Origin: Flavobacterium sp. UBA6721
Lineage (GTDB): Bacteria; Bacteroidota; Bacteroidia; Flavobacteriales; Flavobacteriaceae
Direction: 5' to 3'
NCBI GenBank assembly: GCA_002454195.1
Contig: DKIJ01000019.1
Coordinates: forward strand, 1 to 22,435
Length of the DNA stretch: 22,435 nucleotides
The notes under the pieces were generated by a model. That model did no database searches. It saw only the letters and a list, made by a program, of their open reading frames with translations, and had not been told where the DNA came from. Both the position numbers and the translations under genes were made by a program. Below are positions 1-6,734 of the stretch, piece by piece; position 1 is the first letter of the stretch; every line of letters begins with the position of its first letter.

Positions 1-56
1 TAACTTAATAATGCACTACGGGTATTGTTATGTTTTTTAAGGTTCTTTTGATTGAA

Positions 57-115
57 CAAAATTGCGATTATATTACAAGTTAAAGGATGGACAAAATTCG
101 TTTCGTGATGGACAA
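57..115 (-). promoter_or_regulatory. Putative AraC-type activated promoter pointing out of the window
   Basis: Two direct copies of GATGGACAA lie at 86-94 and 107-115, exactly 21 bp (two helical turns) apart. A -7-like box (CAAAATTG on plus, CAATTTTG on minus; 7 of 8 to TAnnTTTG) lies at 57-64, 29 bp from the nearer repeat. The same parts with the same spacing occur at 1834-1892. Direct repeats at about 21 bp are typical of AraC/XylS-family operators; the regulator itself is not in the window. The promoter begins just past the stop codon of the glycosylase-like gene and should drive a minus-strand gene that lies left of base 1. Confidence 0.6.
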
Positions 116-117
116 TT

Positions 118-690
118 TTATTTAAATAAAATTTCAAAAACCTTATTTCTCAAATTAGGAACAACTTCTTCTTCAAACCAAGGATTTCGTTTTAGCCAAA
201 TTTTATTTCTCGGTGATGGATGAACCAGTGGAAAATAATGAGGAAGAAACTTTTCAAAATGCAAAACATTTTCTGTCAAGGTCGGAAAAGCTTCTTTTAA
301 ATAATATTTCTGCGCATAATTTCCAATCAATATAATCAATTTTACTTCGGGTAACTTTTCTAAAACTTGATGATGCCAAAGCGGAGCGCACTCTGGTCTA
401 GGAGGCAAATCGCCTGATTTCCCTATTCCTGGGAAACAAAATCCCATAGGCATGATGCCAAATAATTTAGTATCATAGAATTGTTTCTCTGTAACTCCCA
501 ACCAACGACGTAATTCTTTCCCACTAGCATCATCCCAAGGAATTCCAGAATTTTGAACTTTGGTTCCTGGTGCTTGACCAATTAAAAGTATTTTACTTTT
601 GGAATGAACAGTAATTATGGGCTTTGGTTCACAAGGTAAGTGAGCTTCGCAAAATGTACATTTTCTAATTTCTTGTATAAGTTTTTCCAT
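118..690 (-). CDS. Uracil-DNA glycosylase superfamily protein with probable Fe-S cysteines
   Basis: A 190-residue protein of the uracil-DNA glycosylase superfamily, which removes deaminated or damaged bases from DNA in the cytoplasm. Visible signatures are motif A GQAPG at residues 38-42 and motif B HPSPRN at 157-162, the active-site loops of the family. Cysteines C11, C14, C85 and C101 give a CxxC pair plus a C-x15-C pair, the arrangement that holds a 4Fe-4S cluster in family 4 enzymes. Motif A has Gln where family 4 usually has Glu, so the exact family and the substrate are uncertain. The gene is the last of the minus-strand cluster and is separated from its upstream neighbour by a likely terminator at 708-740, so it may be expressed separately or by read-through. 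The superfamily call is firm; the activity is inferred. Confidence 0.85.
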   Translation of the reverse strand: MEKLIQEIRKCTFCEAHLPCEPKPIITVHSKSKILLIGQAPGTKVQNSGIPWDDASGKELRRWLGVTEKQFYDTKLFGIMPMGFCFPGIGKSGDLPPRPECAPLWHHQVLEKLPEVKLIILIGNYAQKYYLKEAFPTLTENVLHFEKFLPHYFPLVHPSPRNKIWLKRNPWFEEEVVPNLRNKVFEILFK

Positions 691-707
691 TCTTAACTAT
701 TTAAATG

Positions 708-740
708 CAAAATTTGAGGACAGTAAACTATCCTCAAATA
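708..740 (-). terminator. Rho-independent terminator between CMD-family and glycosylase genes
   Basis: A 9-bp perfect stem (712-720 with 731-739, ATTTGAGGA/TCCTCAAAT) with a 10-nt loop sits in the 71-bp gap. On the minus strand the stem is followed by a short TTTT run. It should end most transcripts coming from the YHS/CMD genes. The short T tract makes it a modest terminator or attenuator. Confidence 0.6.
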
Positions 741-761
741 TCGCAATAACTTTATGTTAAT

Positions 762-1298
762 TTATAAGCTTGGAGCTAAAGGGAAATCTACTTCAATTTG
801 AGTTAGATTGTGTAAATAGTTCATAGCGGTTTTGTCACTCACTTGTAAAATTAAATCCACTAAATTTTCATTTGTATATCCTTGAGCAAAAAAAGCATCC
901 ACAATATCTGAATTGGCATTTCCTCTTGTTTGAGTAATTTCGGCAGCTAGTTTTACTAAGGCATCCAATTTAGGATCTGTACTTTTTGCATTTCTAATAT
1001 CTAACAATTGCTCGTCTGAAAACCCATTCATTTTTCCAATTACGGTATGGGCACTTTGACAATACATACAGTTGTTAACTTGGCTCACGATTAAGTTAAC
1101 AGCTTCTTTTTCTTTGTTAGTAAGTGATGTTTTAGCATTTTGATAGGCTAAGTATTTTTCTAACCCATTTTTTGAATAGGCAATCGTTGCATATAAGTTA
1201 GGTACAAAACCTAATGCTTTTTGTAGGTTATCAAAAATTACTTGATTATTCTCTGAAACTTCTTCTCTTGTTGGAACTGAAAATGTTGTTGTAGTCAT
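762..1298 (-). CDS. Carboxymuconolactone decarboxylase (AhpD-like) family protein
   Basis: A 178-residue protein of the CMD/AhpD alkylhydroperoxidase-like family, peroxidase-related branch. The diagnostic motif CMYCQSAH (C77, C80, H84) is present; in AhpD the two cysteines reduce the partner peroxidase or a hydroperoxide through a disulfide, with the His helping proton transfer. No signal peptide is seen, so it should be cytoplasmic. The motif lies in an all-helical domain of normal length. It sits 23 bp downstream of the YHS gene in the same direction, so both probably share the promoter at 1834-1892. The pairing suggests an oxidative or electrophile stress role, but the physiological substrate cannot be read from the sequence. 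Confidence 0.88.
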   Translation of the reverse strand: MTTTTFSVPTREEVSENNQVIFDNLQKALGFVPNLYATIAYSKNGLEKYLAYQNAKTSLTNKEKEAVNLIVSQVNNCMYCQSAHTVIGKMNGFSDEQLLDIRNAKSTDPKLDALVKLAAEITQTRGNANSDIVDAFFAQGYTNENLVDLILQVSDKTAMNYLHNLTQIEVDFPLAPSL

Positions 1299-1321
1299 TT
1301 TTTATATTTTTTTATTCTTAA

Positions 1322-1789
1322 TTACGATTTTTTAATTTTTGACCAAGCTTTGTCAATATTTTTTAATTGTTTACTTTCTTCTTTATTCCATTCTGTTAAA
1401 GTATTAAATGGTTTTCCTTCAAAATCTCCATTAAAAAACAAATACAATTTACCATTGACAACTTTAAAAGTTTCTGGATTTACTGGAAATTTTACGTTTT
1501 TTTCTGCAACTCCCCAAGCACAATATCCGTCGCATTGCGGTAAATATTTAGTTGGATTTGCTTTAAAAGCTTTTTGGTTTTTTGCAGATGCAAAATAATA
1601 GGTTACGCCATTATTTGTAGCTGTAAATTGTTTTGTTCCTTTTGTCGCTTTGTTAGCTGTAAAGTAAGAAACTACATCATAACCGCCAATAGCTAAGTTA
1701 TTTTTGTCAACTGGTTGTGTTTGTGCAACGATTGCATTCGAAAATAATGCGATAATTGCTACTGCTAAAAGTGTTTTTAAATTTTTCAT
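1322..1789 (-). CDS. Secreted YHS-domain protein
   Basis: A 155-residue protein with a signal peptide (hydrophobic residues 5-21, likely cleavage after VAQ near residue 23) and a YHS-type domain: GGYDVVSYF at 35-43, YYFASAKNQKAFKANPTKY at 64-82, then a conserved-looking CDGYCAWGV at 86-94. Family members of this type are often annotated as YHS-domain (seleno)proteins; the domain is thought to bind metal or take part in redox chemistry, but the role of these exported forms is not established. It is the first gene after the direct-repeat promoter at 1834-1892 and is followed by the CMD-family gene, so it is probably part of a small stress operon. Confidence 0.85.
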   Translation of the reverse strand: MKNLKTLLAVAIIALFSNAIVAQTQPVDKNNLAIGGYDVVSYFTANKATKGTKQFTATNNGVTYYFASAKNQKAFKANPTKYLPQCDGYCAWGVAEKNVKFPVNPETFKVVNGKLYLFFNGDFEGKPFNTLTEWNKEESKQLKNIDKAWSKIKKS

Positions 1790-1833
1790 TGTTCTATAAT
1801 TTAAGTATTAGTTATTTGTCATTATTGACAGTA

Positions 1834-1892
1834 CAAAGATGCAACAGCAGTTAAAGATTTAAAATGGATAATATTCGCAAGGTGATGGACAA
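1834..1892 (-). promoter_or_regulatory. Putative AraC-type activated promoter of the YHS-CMD operon
   Basis: Direct repeats aATGGATAA (1863-1871) and GATGGACAA (1884-1892) are 21 bp apart. A -7-like box, CAAAGATG on plus (CATCTTTG on minus, 7 of 8 to TAnnTTTG), is at 1834-1841, 29 bp from the nearer repeat. The same layout is found at 57-115. The nearer repeat covers the -35 region, as expected for an activator touching RNA polymerase. The transcript would begin near 1829, about 40 nt before the YHS start codon. Confidence 0.62.
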
Positions 1893-1914
1893 TTTTCTAA
1901 TTCAATTTATATAT

Positions 1915-1959
1915 AAAAAATCCACTAGCATTTGAATAAAATTCTTGTGCTAGTGGATT
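1915..1959 (-). terminator. Strong rho-independent terminator after the T9SS cargo gene
   Basis: A perfect 12-bp stem pairs 1919-1930 (AATCCACTAGCA on minus from the other arm) with 1948-1959 around a 17-nt loop. On the minus strand it is followed directly by six T residues. It lies 18 bp beyond the stop codon of the gene at 1978-3369 and isolates it from the YHS operon. Confidence 0.85.
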
Positions 1960-1977
1960 AATTTAAGTAAGTAAAAT

Positions 1978-3369
1978 CTATTTTTTTATTACTTTTTTAG
2001 TGACTATTTCACCATTGCTATTTTCTAATTGAATAGTATATATTCCTTTATCTAATGCACTCATATCATAATTTGTGAGACCGTCTTTTGAACTTTTTTC
2101 GCCAACTTGAATTCCTTGTTGATTGTAGATTATACATTTTATTATCTTATTTTCACTCGATTCAAAATTCAAAAAGTTCTCTGTAGGATTTGGATATAAA
2201 GTAATATCATTATTTGAAAAAACAACCTCAACTTCTTTTATAGAAGAAGGATTGGCTAAACGAAGTGCTGTAGGGAATGCATTTTTCGATGTTTCCGCTC
2301 TTAAAGTATAATTGCTATTATTGGCTACTGCACCAGAACCAGCCAAAACTCTCACCCTATAAGTACCCACAGTACTTGTATTAAACACAATTACTTTATT
2401 GGCTGTGCCAGCTGTGCTATTACTTGATGCCAAACTTCCATTAGGTGCATACAACTCTACAATATAATTGGTTGGCAAATTTGATAAAGTTACTCTTATA
2501 TTTTTGGTGGCATTTGTGTTATTAAATCTAAAGAAATCTACATCATTAAGTGGACAAATTTTTGCTGATAAGTTTGTACCAACACTTAAAGCACTTGCTG
2601 ATGCTGATGTATTATTGGGTTCAAAATTATCATTAGTGCAGGCAACTATTACTGCCGGATTTACAGTTAGTACCATAAGGTCAGTAGCTGTTGCACCCAA
2701 ATTATCAGTAACTCTTAATTGTAAAGTATAGGTGCCTTGTAGCAAATTACTTACCGTTGTTGCAGCAGCATTTGTTGTACTAAAAGTAGGTGTGCTTGGT
2801 CCTGAAACTACAGACCATGCATAACTTGCTATAGTTCCGTCTATATCTGTACCACTGCCAGAAAGCGAAGTTGAATTTGTTGGTAATGTAATTGACTTAT
2901 CCACGCCAGCATTAGAAATAGGTATTTGGTTTGCTATTCCCCCAGTGGTAAAAGTCACAGCTTCAAACTCAGTAGAATTTACAGGATATATTACTGGTAC
3001 CTCATATCCTTCACTTGTTGAAACAGTTAAGGTTGCAATGTAAGTTGTGTTTGGGGCTAAGTTATTAATATTAAATGAGCTTGTGGGTACTCTGAAAGGT
3101 GTATTTCCTACCCAAGTCCACGAAGTCGCATTTGGTAAACGGTAATAAATACTAAACTGCTGAATTGCAGCTGGATTAAATGGACTATTGGGTGCCTCCA
3201 TGGGGTCGCTATACTGCCAATTGATTTGAGCAGATGTATTTGATATTCCTGCGATCGTAATATTTGAAAGTGAATTTGGCGTTTGAGCAATTGTTTTATT
3301 TACAAAAAAAAATGTAAAAATAAAACCTAATAAAATAGATTTTCTCATGGGAGTAATTTGTTTTTTCAT
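1978..3369 (-). CDS. T9SS-exported protein with FN3, PKD-like and PPC-like domains
   Basis: A 463-residue secreted protein. Residues 1-29 are a signal peptide ending IAQ; M8 is an alternative start that would give a more ordinary signal length. A fibronectin type III domain follows (about 37-142), then a PKD-like domain (about 150-237, starting NAGVDKSI with the SGSGTDIDGTI turn), a pre-peptidase C-terminal-like beta domain (about 247-358, with NDVDFFRF), and a type A T9SS sorting domain (about 388-463, LYPNPTENFLNFES and the ending KKVIKK). No catalytic domain is visible, so it is probably an adhesin-like or binding protein anchored at or released from the cell surface. The low-complexity threonine/serine/asparagine content fits this. 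It has its own promoter and terminator. Domain calls are by eye; the ligand is unknown. Confidence 0.85.
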   Translation of the reverse strand: MKKQITPMRKSILLGFIFTFFFVNKTIAQTPNSLSNITIAGISNTSAQINWQYSDPMEAPNSPFNPAAIQQFSIYYRLPNATSWTWVGNTPFRVPTSSFNINNLAPNTTYIATLTVSTSEGYEVPVIYPVNSTEFEAVTFTTGGIANQIPISNAGVDKSITLPTNSTSLSGSGTDIDGTIASYAWSVVSGPSTPTFSTTNAAATTVSNLLQGTYTLQLRVTDNLGATATDLMVLTVNPAVIVACTNDNFEPNNTSASASALSVGTNLSAKICPLNDVDFFRFNNTNATKNIRVTLSNLPTNYIVELYAPNGSLASSNSTAGTANKVIVFNTSTVGTYRVRVLAGSGAVANNSNYTLRAETSKNAFPTALRLANPSSIKEVEVVFSNNDITLYPNPTENFLNFESSENKIIKCIIYNQQGIQVGEKSSKDGLTNYDMSALDKGIYTIQLENSNGEIVTKKVIKK

Positions 3370-3411
3370 TGAATTTTATAGTTAATAATTAGTTGCATTT
3401 ACTTCATTATA

Positions 3412-3419
3412 CAAATTTA
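3412..3419 (-). promoter_or_regulatory. -7 promoter box of the T9SS cargo gene
   Basis: CAAATTTA on plus reads TAAATTTG on minus, a perfect match to the Bacteroidota TAnnTTTG -7 element, about 43 bp upstream of the start codon. No clear -33 TTTG element was found at the proper distance. Confidence 0.5.
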
Positions 3420-3499
3420 GTTCAGCAGATGTATTCTTTTTAGACGTTTGGTTCTACTTTATTAAAAAGTAACTGTTTAATAACATGCTGCCCTTGTTT

Positions 3500-4048
3500 T
3501 TACTTGGTTTTTCTTAATCTAATATCAATTTCCCGATCTATATATTTCCATTCTTCAGAAGCCCGAAGTTGTGTAAGTAATTTTTCAAACTCTTTCTCAT
3601 GTTCTGGAGCATATTCAAACCAGGTTAAAAAGTCAAAAGGCTCACCAATATCTCTTGAATGATACAATCGTCTGGCAATGGCAGGTAAGTATTGTAATCC
3701 TATCTCGGTATGATGCGATTGATTTTCAAATATTTTTCTTCGCTCATCTTGAGCCAATTCCCACCACAAGGCACTTTTACGAATGGGAATTAGAGCGGCA
3801 CGTGTGACTTCATTTCTTCCTAGATTAGCTTGAATAGCGTCAAGTTGTTCCTTTTCGTGTTGTTCGGTGTAACGAAGATTACTCCGCAAACCTTTTAAAG
3901 TCCAAGTGCCCTGATTTTCTTTTTCCAATGTACTTTGAAAAATCCTCAAATGAGAAGCTTTTTCAATTGGATTTCCAACAATTGTATTAATAGAAATTAT
4001 TTCCCATTCTCCGAAATTACCTCCAATAAAATCAAAAATTCTATCCAT
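3500..4048 (-). CDS. cld: Chlorite dismutase, short dimeric type
   Basis: A 182-residue heme protein that should convert chlorite to chloride and O2. The sequence resembles the short (lineage II) chlorite dismutases such as that of Nitrobacter winogradskyi along its whole length: RSNLRYTE at 55-62, ALIPIRKSALWW at 85-96, SHHTEIGLQYLP at 111-122, ARRLYHSRDIGEPFDFLTWF at 125-144, and a final EEWKYIDREIDIRL. By that comparison H113 is the proximal heme ligand and R126 the distal arginine (numbering by eye). Length fits the dimeric type, not the longer pentameric enzymes or HemQ. No signal peptide, so cytoplasmic. It is the last gene of the island, 9 bp after the CNB-AlbA fusion gene. Such enzymes in non-perchlorate reducers are thought to protect against chlorite. 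The family call is firm; activity is inferred. Confidence 0.92.
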   Translation of the reverse strand: MDRIFDFIGGNFGEWEIISINTIVGNPIEKASHLRIFQSTLEKENQGTWTLKGLRSNLRYTEQHEKEQLDAIQANLGRNEVTRAALIPIRKSALWWELAQDERRKIFENQSHHTEIGLQYLPAIARRLYHSRDIGEPFDFLTWFEYAPEHEKEFEKLLTQLRASEEWKYIDREIDIRLRKTK

Positions 4049-4057
4049 AATGTGAGT

Positions 4058-4942
4058 TTAAAATCGCTCTTTAATATATTCCACTGCATTTTTTAGTGAA
4101 TATGATTGTGTTAAGTTGTTTACCCGAACAAAAAACAATTCATCTTTTTCAGTTTTAACATAAATGGGTTGATGACTGGCATCACAATCAACTCGTAATA
4201 TTAAATGATTATTAATCTCAACTACAGATAAATGAACATGTGATGATGCTTCTTTTCCAAGGCGTGATGTAATCAAATGATTGAGGTGTAACATCATTTT
4301 ATCTGCGTTTTCAAAACTATCATTCTTTATTCCTAAAATGGAGCCGTCATCTCTAACACCAATAAACAAAACGCCTCCTTTTGCATTTAAAAAACCAGCT
4401 ATCGTCTTAATTGATGCTAGTTCGATATCAGCATCTTTTTTATTTGTATGTGCATTCCAACGCAATGAACTTTTAAATTCTATAAACTGAGTTTCGCCTT
4501 CTTCAATAAGAATATGAGAGGAAATTTGAGAGCGAACGACTAAACGAGAAACCAAATTATTGGCTATTTGACGTACAATTTTGTAGGCTATTTTGGGATC
4601 AATTTTAAACTCTTTTATAGCAATAGCATCAATTTCAATGATTTCACTTTGAATGGTGCTTTTTGCTGTAGCAATACGCATATTATCATTGACAACTGCC
4701 CAATCACCAAAAACTTGACCTTGAGTAATATCAATTATTTTTTTATTATCAAAGATTAAATGAATGTGTCCTTTAGTCAATATAAATAAGGAATTGGCTG
4801 GGGTTCGTTCTGAAAAGACAATAGTCCTTGGGTCTACTTTTTGGATGGTTGCTATTGTCGACAAATGCTCAAGTTCATCATTTTCAAAATTTGAAAAAAA
4901 AGGTGATTCTTTTAGCTTTTTAATTATTTCTGTAGTGTTCAT
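4058..4942 (-). CDS. Cyclic-nucleotide-binding domain fused to AlbA_2 (Schlafen-type) domain
   Basis: A 294-residue cytoplasmic protein. Residues 14-130 look like a Crp-type cNMP-binding beta-roll (FFSNFENDELEHL, TILTKGH-like strand at 54-59, QGQVFGDWAV at 74-83 where Crp has the phosphate-binding cassette). The usual C-terminal Crp helix-turn-helix is missing. In its place residues about 147-275 form an AlbA_2/Schlafen-like domain: GETQFIEFKSSLRWN, then TIAGFLNAKGGVLFIGVRDDG (residues 180-200) and ending FVRVNNLTQSY. AlbA_2 domains bind nucleic acids and in some proteins contact nucleotides. The gene sits between the hydrolase stump (9 bp upstream) and cld (9 bp downstream), in one transcription unit. 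It may be the sensor or regulator of the operon. The cassette lacks the exact Crp cAMP-contact residues, so the ligand is unknown. Function inferred from domains only. Confidence 0.82.
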   Translation of the reverse strand: MNTTEIIKKLKESPFFSNFENDELEHLSTIATIQKVDPRTIVFSERTPANSLFILTKGHIHLIFDNKKIIDITQGQVFGDWAVVNDNMRIATAKSTIQSEIIEIDAIAIKEFKIDPKIAYKIVRQIANNLVSRLVVRSQISSHILIEEGETQFIEFKSSLRWNAHTNKKDADIELASIKTIAGFLNAKGGVLFIGVRDDGSILGIKNDSFENADKMMLHLNHLITSRLGKEASSHVHLSVVEINNHLILRVDCDASHQPIYVKTEKDELFFVRVNNLTQSYSLKNAVEYIKERF

Positions 4943-4951
4943 CTTTTTAAT

Positions 4952-5209
4952 TTATAAATAACGATTAGACCAAGAAGCAATCATTAATCCAACAAATTCT
5001 GAATCTTCTCTATCTGTAAGTAAATGATCGGCTCTGTCTAATGATACAAACGATTTTGGATGTTTGGCTGCTTTATAAATTTTAGAGGCATTTCCAATTT
5101 CAACAGTGGTATCAATAGGTGAATGAAAGATTAGCAGTGGCACATGTAATTCTTTAACTGCATGTTGCAGTTTTTGGCTTCTGATATCGTCTAAAAATTG
5201 CTGTTTTAT
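4952..5209 (-). pseudogene. Alpha/beta hydrolase, C-terminal stump cut by the IS element
   Basis: An open frame of 85 codons runs from the IS end to a TAA stop and reads like the C-terminal third of a serine alpha/beta hydrolase of the kind often fused to or found beside OsmC: IKQQFLDDIRSQ, VPLLIFHSPIDTTV and SLDRADHLLTD, the last two holding the expected catalytic Asp and His. The nucleophilic Ser elbow and the rest of the N-terminal core are absent. Reading upstream, the frame enters the IS and hits TGA within 14 bases of the junction. An internal GTG could start a 63-residue peptide, but it could not be an active hydrolase. No N-terminal half is found on the other side of the IS. The stop after RYL means no OsmC domain follows. 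Confidence 0.8.
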
Positions 5210-5235
5210 TGTATGTCTTCAAACTAAAGTGGACT
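5210..5235 (+). repeat. Left terminal inverted repeat of the IS3-family element
   Basis: Begins TGTATGTCTTC and ends AAAGTGGACT. It pairs with 6695-6720 in inverted orientation (18 of 26). Confidence 0.75.
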
Positions 5236-5259
5236 TTTCCTTAGAGAGTGTTTAGTTAA

Positions 5260-6267
5260 TTAATTCAAAGATAAATGTTTTTCTTTATTGGTTAATAATT
5301 TGATTTTTTGGTACTCATTTCTACGGCTTATTAAGGCCAATTTCTTTAATCGTTCTCTTTCTTTTAAGATTTTTTCACCTCTTCCATAGTAGACGTCGGC
5401 AGGGGTTAAGTTGTTTAATGATTCGTGGTATCGTTCATTATTATACTTGTAAACAAACTTCTCCAATGCGTTCTTCAATTCTTCTGGGGCGTAGTAATTA
5501 TCGAGTTTCACAACGTTTTTCATGGTTCGGTGGTAGCGTTCAATTTTACCTTGTGTTTGTGGATGATTAGGTCTGCCGTGAACCTGATCCATTTGATAAT
5601 TGTCCTTTAAATAGGATTTTAGTTCGCTAGCGATGTAGCATGAACCGTTATCGGATAAAAGTCTTGGTTTTTGTTTAGTAATCAATTTCGCTTTTTTAAT
5701 GGCGGTATCAACCGTTCTTTTTACGTCATCGGCTTTCATGTTAGAGCAAAGCTCCCAATGTACGATATATCGGCTGTAATCATCCAAAACCGTACTGAGG
5801 TAATACCAACCCCAACCCAAGATTTTAAAGTAGGTAAAATCGGTTTGCCACATTTGATGTACGAAGCCTGTTTTGTTAGTAAACTCATCAGCTGCGCTCA
5901 GGAAAATATGAGCTGGAGCTGTGATTAATCCTCTTACTTTTAATATTCGGTACACACTCGATTCAGAGATAAAAATCTGTTGTTCATCAGTGATTTTATA
6001 GGCTAATTCTCTTGAGGATAAATCAGGATACTCTAAAGCAAATTCAACCACCAGATTCTTTTGTGATTCAGGAATACTGTTCCATTGCCTGTTGGATGCT
6101 CGCTTGTTTGGAAGTAATCCTTCAACTCCGTATTTACTAAAGGCATGATACCAATTGTAAAAAGTACTTTTATTGATTCCAATCTCCCGAAGTGTTCGAT
6201 TAACCCCAATTTCAGAACGAGTAACCATGTGAATGATTTCTTGTTTTTCGGATACTGTAAGACGCAT
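5260..6267 (-). CDS. IS3-family transposase OrfB (DDE integrase core)
   Basis: The 335-residue product holds the IS3 OrfB integrase core. The DDE triad is D143 (in WQTDFTYFK), D206 (in LLSDNGSCY) and E243 (in QGKIERYHR). Helix-turn-helix-like segments precede it (INKSTFYNWY near 31-40 and SESSVYRIL near 101-109). The start shown is the first ATG of this frame, but the frame is open upstream through to the end of orfA. The functional transposase is probably an OrfAB fusion made by a -1 frameshift at 6307-6313. No stop or missing motif is seen, so the element may still be active. Confidence 0.93.
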   Translation of the reverse strand: MRLTVSEKQEIIHMVTRSEIGVNRTLREIGINKSTFYNWYHAFSKYGVEGLLPNKRASNRQWNSIPESQKNLVVEFALEYPDLSSRELAYKITDEQQIFISESSVYRILKVRGLITAPAHIFLSAADEFTNKTGFVHQMWQTDFTYFKILGWGWYYLSTVLDDYSRYIVHWELCSNMKADDVKRTVDTAIKKAKLITKQKPRLLSDNGSCYIASELKSYLKDNYQMDQVHGRPNHPQTQGKIERYHRTMKNVVKLDNYYAPEELKNALEKFVYKYNNERYHESLNNLTPADVYYGRGEKILKERERLKKLALISRRNEYQKIKLLTNKEKHLSLN

Positions 6268-6281
6268 ATATCTCTTGACTT

Positions 6282-6641
6282 TTACAGTGAGTCCAGCATG
6301 GACAAGCTTTTTTTTACGATATCATATCGCAATACTAAATCAGCAACCATTTCCTTTAATCGTTGGTTTTCACGGCGGAGTTCTGCGACTTCATCACTGG
6401 TAGCTTCTCTTGTAGTGTCGCCCGATAATCGTTTTTTACCAGCTTCCAAAAATTCTTTATTCCATTTATAAAATTGGGATTCATTAATAGAATACTTTCT
6501 ACATAATTCAGCAACAGACATCTCAGCTCGTAAGGCTTCCATAACGATTTGGATTTTCTGTTCCGAGGAAAAGATTCTTCGGGTGTTTCTACGAATTTCT
6601 TTAATGTAGTTTTCGGTAGTTTTTTTCTTTGGTGTTTTCAT
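6282..6641 (-). CDS. IS3-family transposase OrfA (HTH subunit)
   Basis: The 119-residue product is the N-terminal DNA-binding subunit: a helix-turn-helix at about 24-62 (FSSEQKIQIVMEALR, ELCRKYSINESQFYKW) followed by a leucine-zipper-like helix (EVAELRRENQRLKEMV, 84-99) used for oligomerisation. The final codons overlap an A8G tract in which a -1 slip joins the frame to orfB; termination instead gives OrfA alone, usually a regulator of transposition. Confidence 0.92.
   Translation of the reverse strand: MKTPKKKTTENYIKEIRRNTRRIFSSEQKIQIVMEALRAEMSVAELCRKYSINESQFYKWNKEFLEAGKKRLSGDTTREATSDEVAELRRENQRLKEMVADLVLRYDIVKKSLSMLDSL
6307..6313 (-). promoter_or_regulatory. A6G slippery heptamer for programmed -1 frameshifting
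   Basis: On the minus strand eight A residues are followed by GC near the end of orfA (GTA AAA AAA AGC in its frame). Slipping back one base at A AAA AAG gives AAG CTT GTC ... ATG CGT CTT, an uninterrupted frame that joins the OrfB start codon. This is the standard IS3-family arrangement. Confidence 0.8.
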
Positions 6642-6694
6642 GATAATTCAAATTTAAGGATTATGAAAACACTCTCTTAGTTTTTGCCTAAATC

Positions 6695-6720
6695 AGTCCA
6701 CTTTTTGCTGACGATTTACA
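6695..6720 (-). repeat. Right terminal inverted repeat of the IS3-family element
   Basis: Read inward on the minus strand it begins TGTAAATCGTC and ends AAAGTGGACT. It pairs with 5210-5235. Confidence 0.75.
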
Positions 6721-6734
6721 CATTTAATAAATTT

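Larger units (their letters stand above)
5210..6720 (-). mobile_element. IS3-family insertion sequence, 1511 bp
   Basis: An IS3-family element with overlapping-frame orfA and orfB. The ends both begin TGTA, and the 26-bp terminal inverted repeats at 5210-5235 and 6695-6720 match at 18 of 26 positions, including the block AAAGTGGACT. A second inner inverted repeat (TTAGAGAGTGTTT at 5241-5253 against 6667-6679, 12 of 13) lies just inside. The junction at 5209/5210 coincides with where homology to the hydrolase family begins. No direct target duplication was found: the flanks read ...TTTTAT and CATTTA..., suggesting a deletion next to the element or loss of one side. Confidence 0.85.

Noticed and set aside
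1350..1598. Plus-strand frames opposite genes, for example opposite the YHS gene and within the T9SS gene
   Set aside because: They overlap well-supported genes in the other direction, carry no domain or signal pattern, and have no promoter.
3450..3480. Hairpin TACTTT-ATTAA-AAAGTA after cld
   Set aside because: The stem is only 6 bp, all A/T-rich, and not followed by a T run. Too weak to call a terminator.
4952..5209. OsmC-fusion hydrolase
   Set aside because: Relatives of this hydrolase are often fused to OsmC, but here a TAA stop comes directly after the hydrolase end, so no OsmC domain is encoded.
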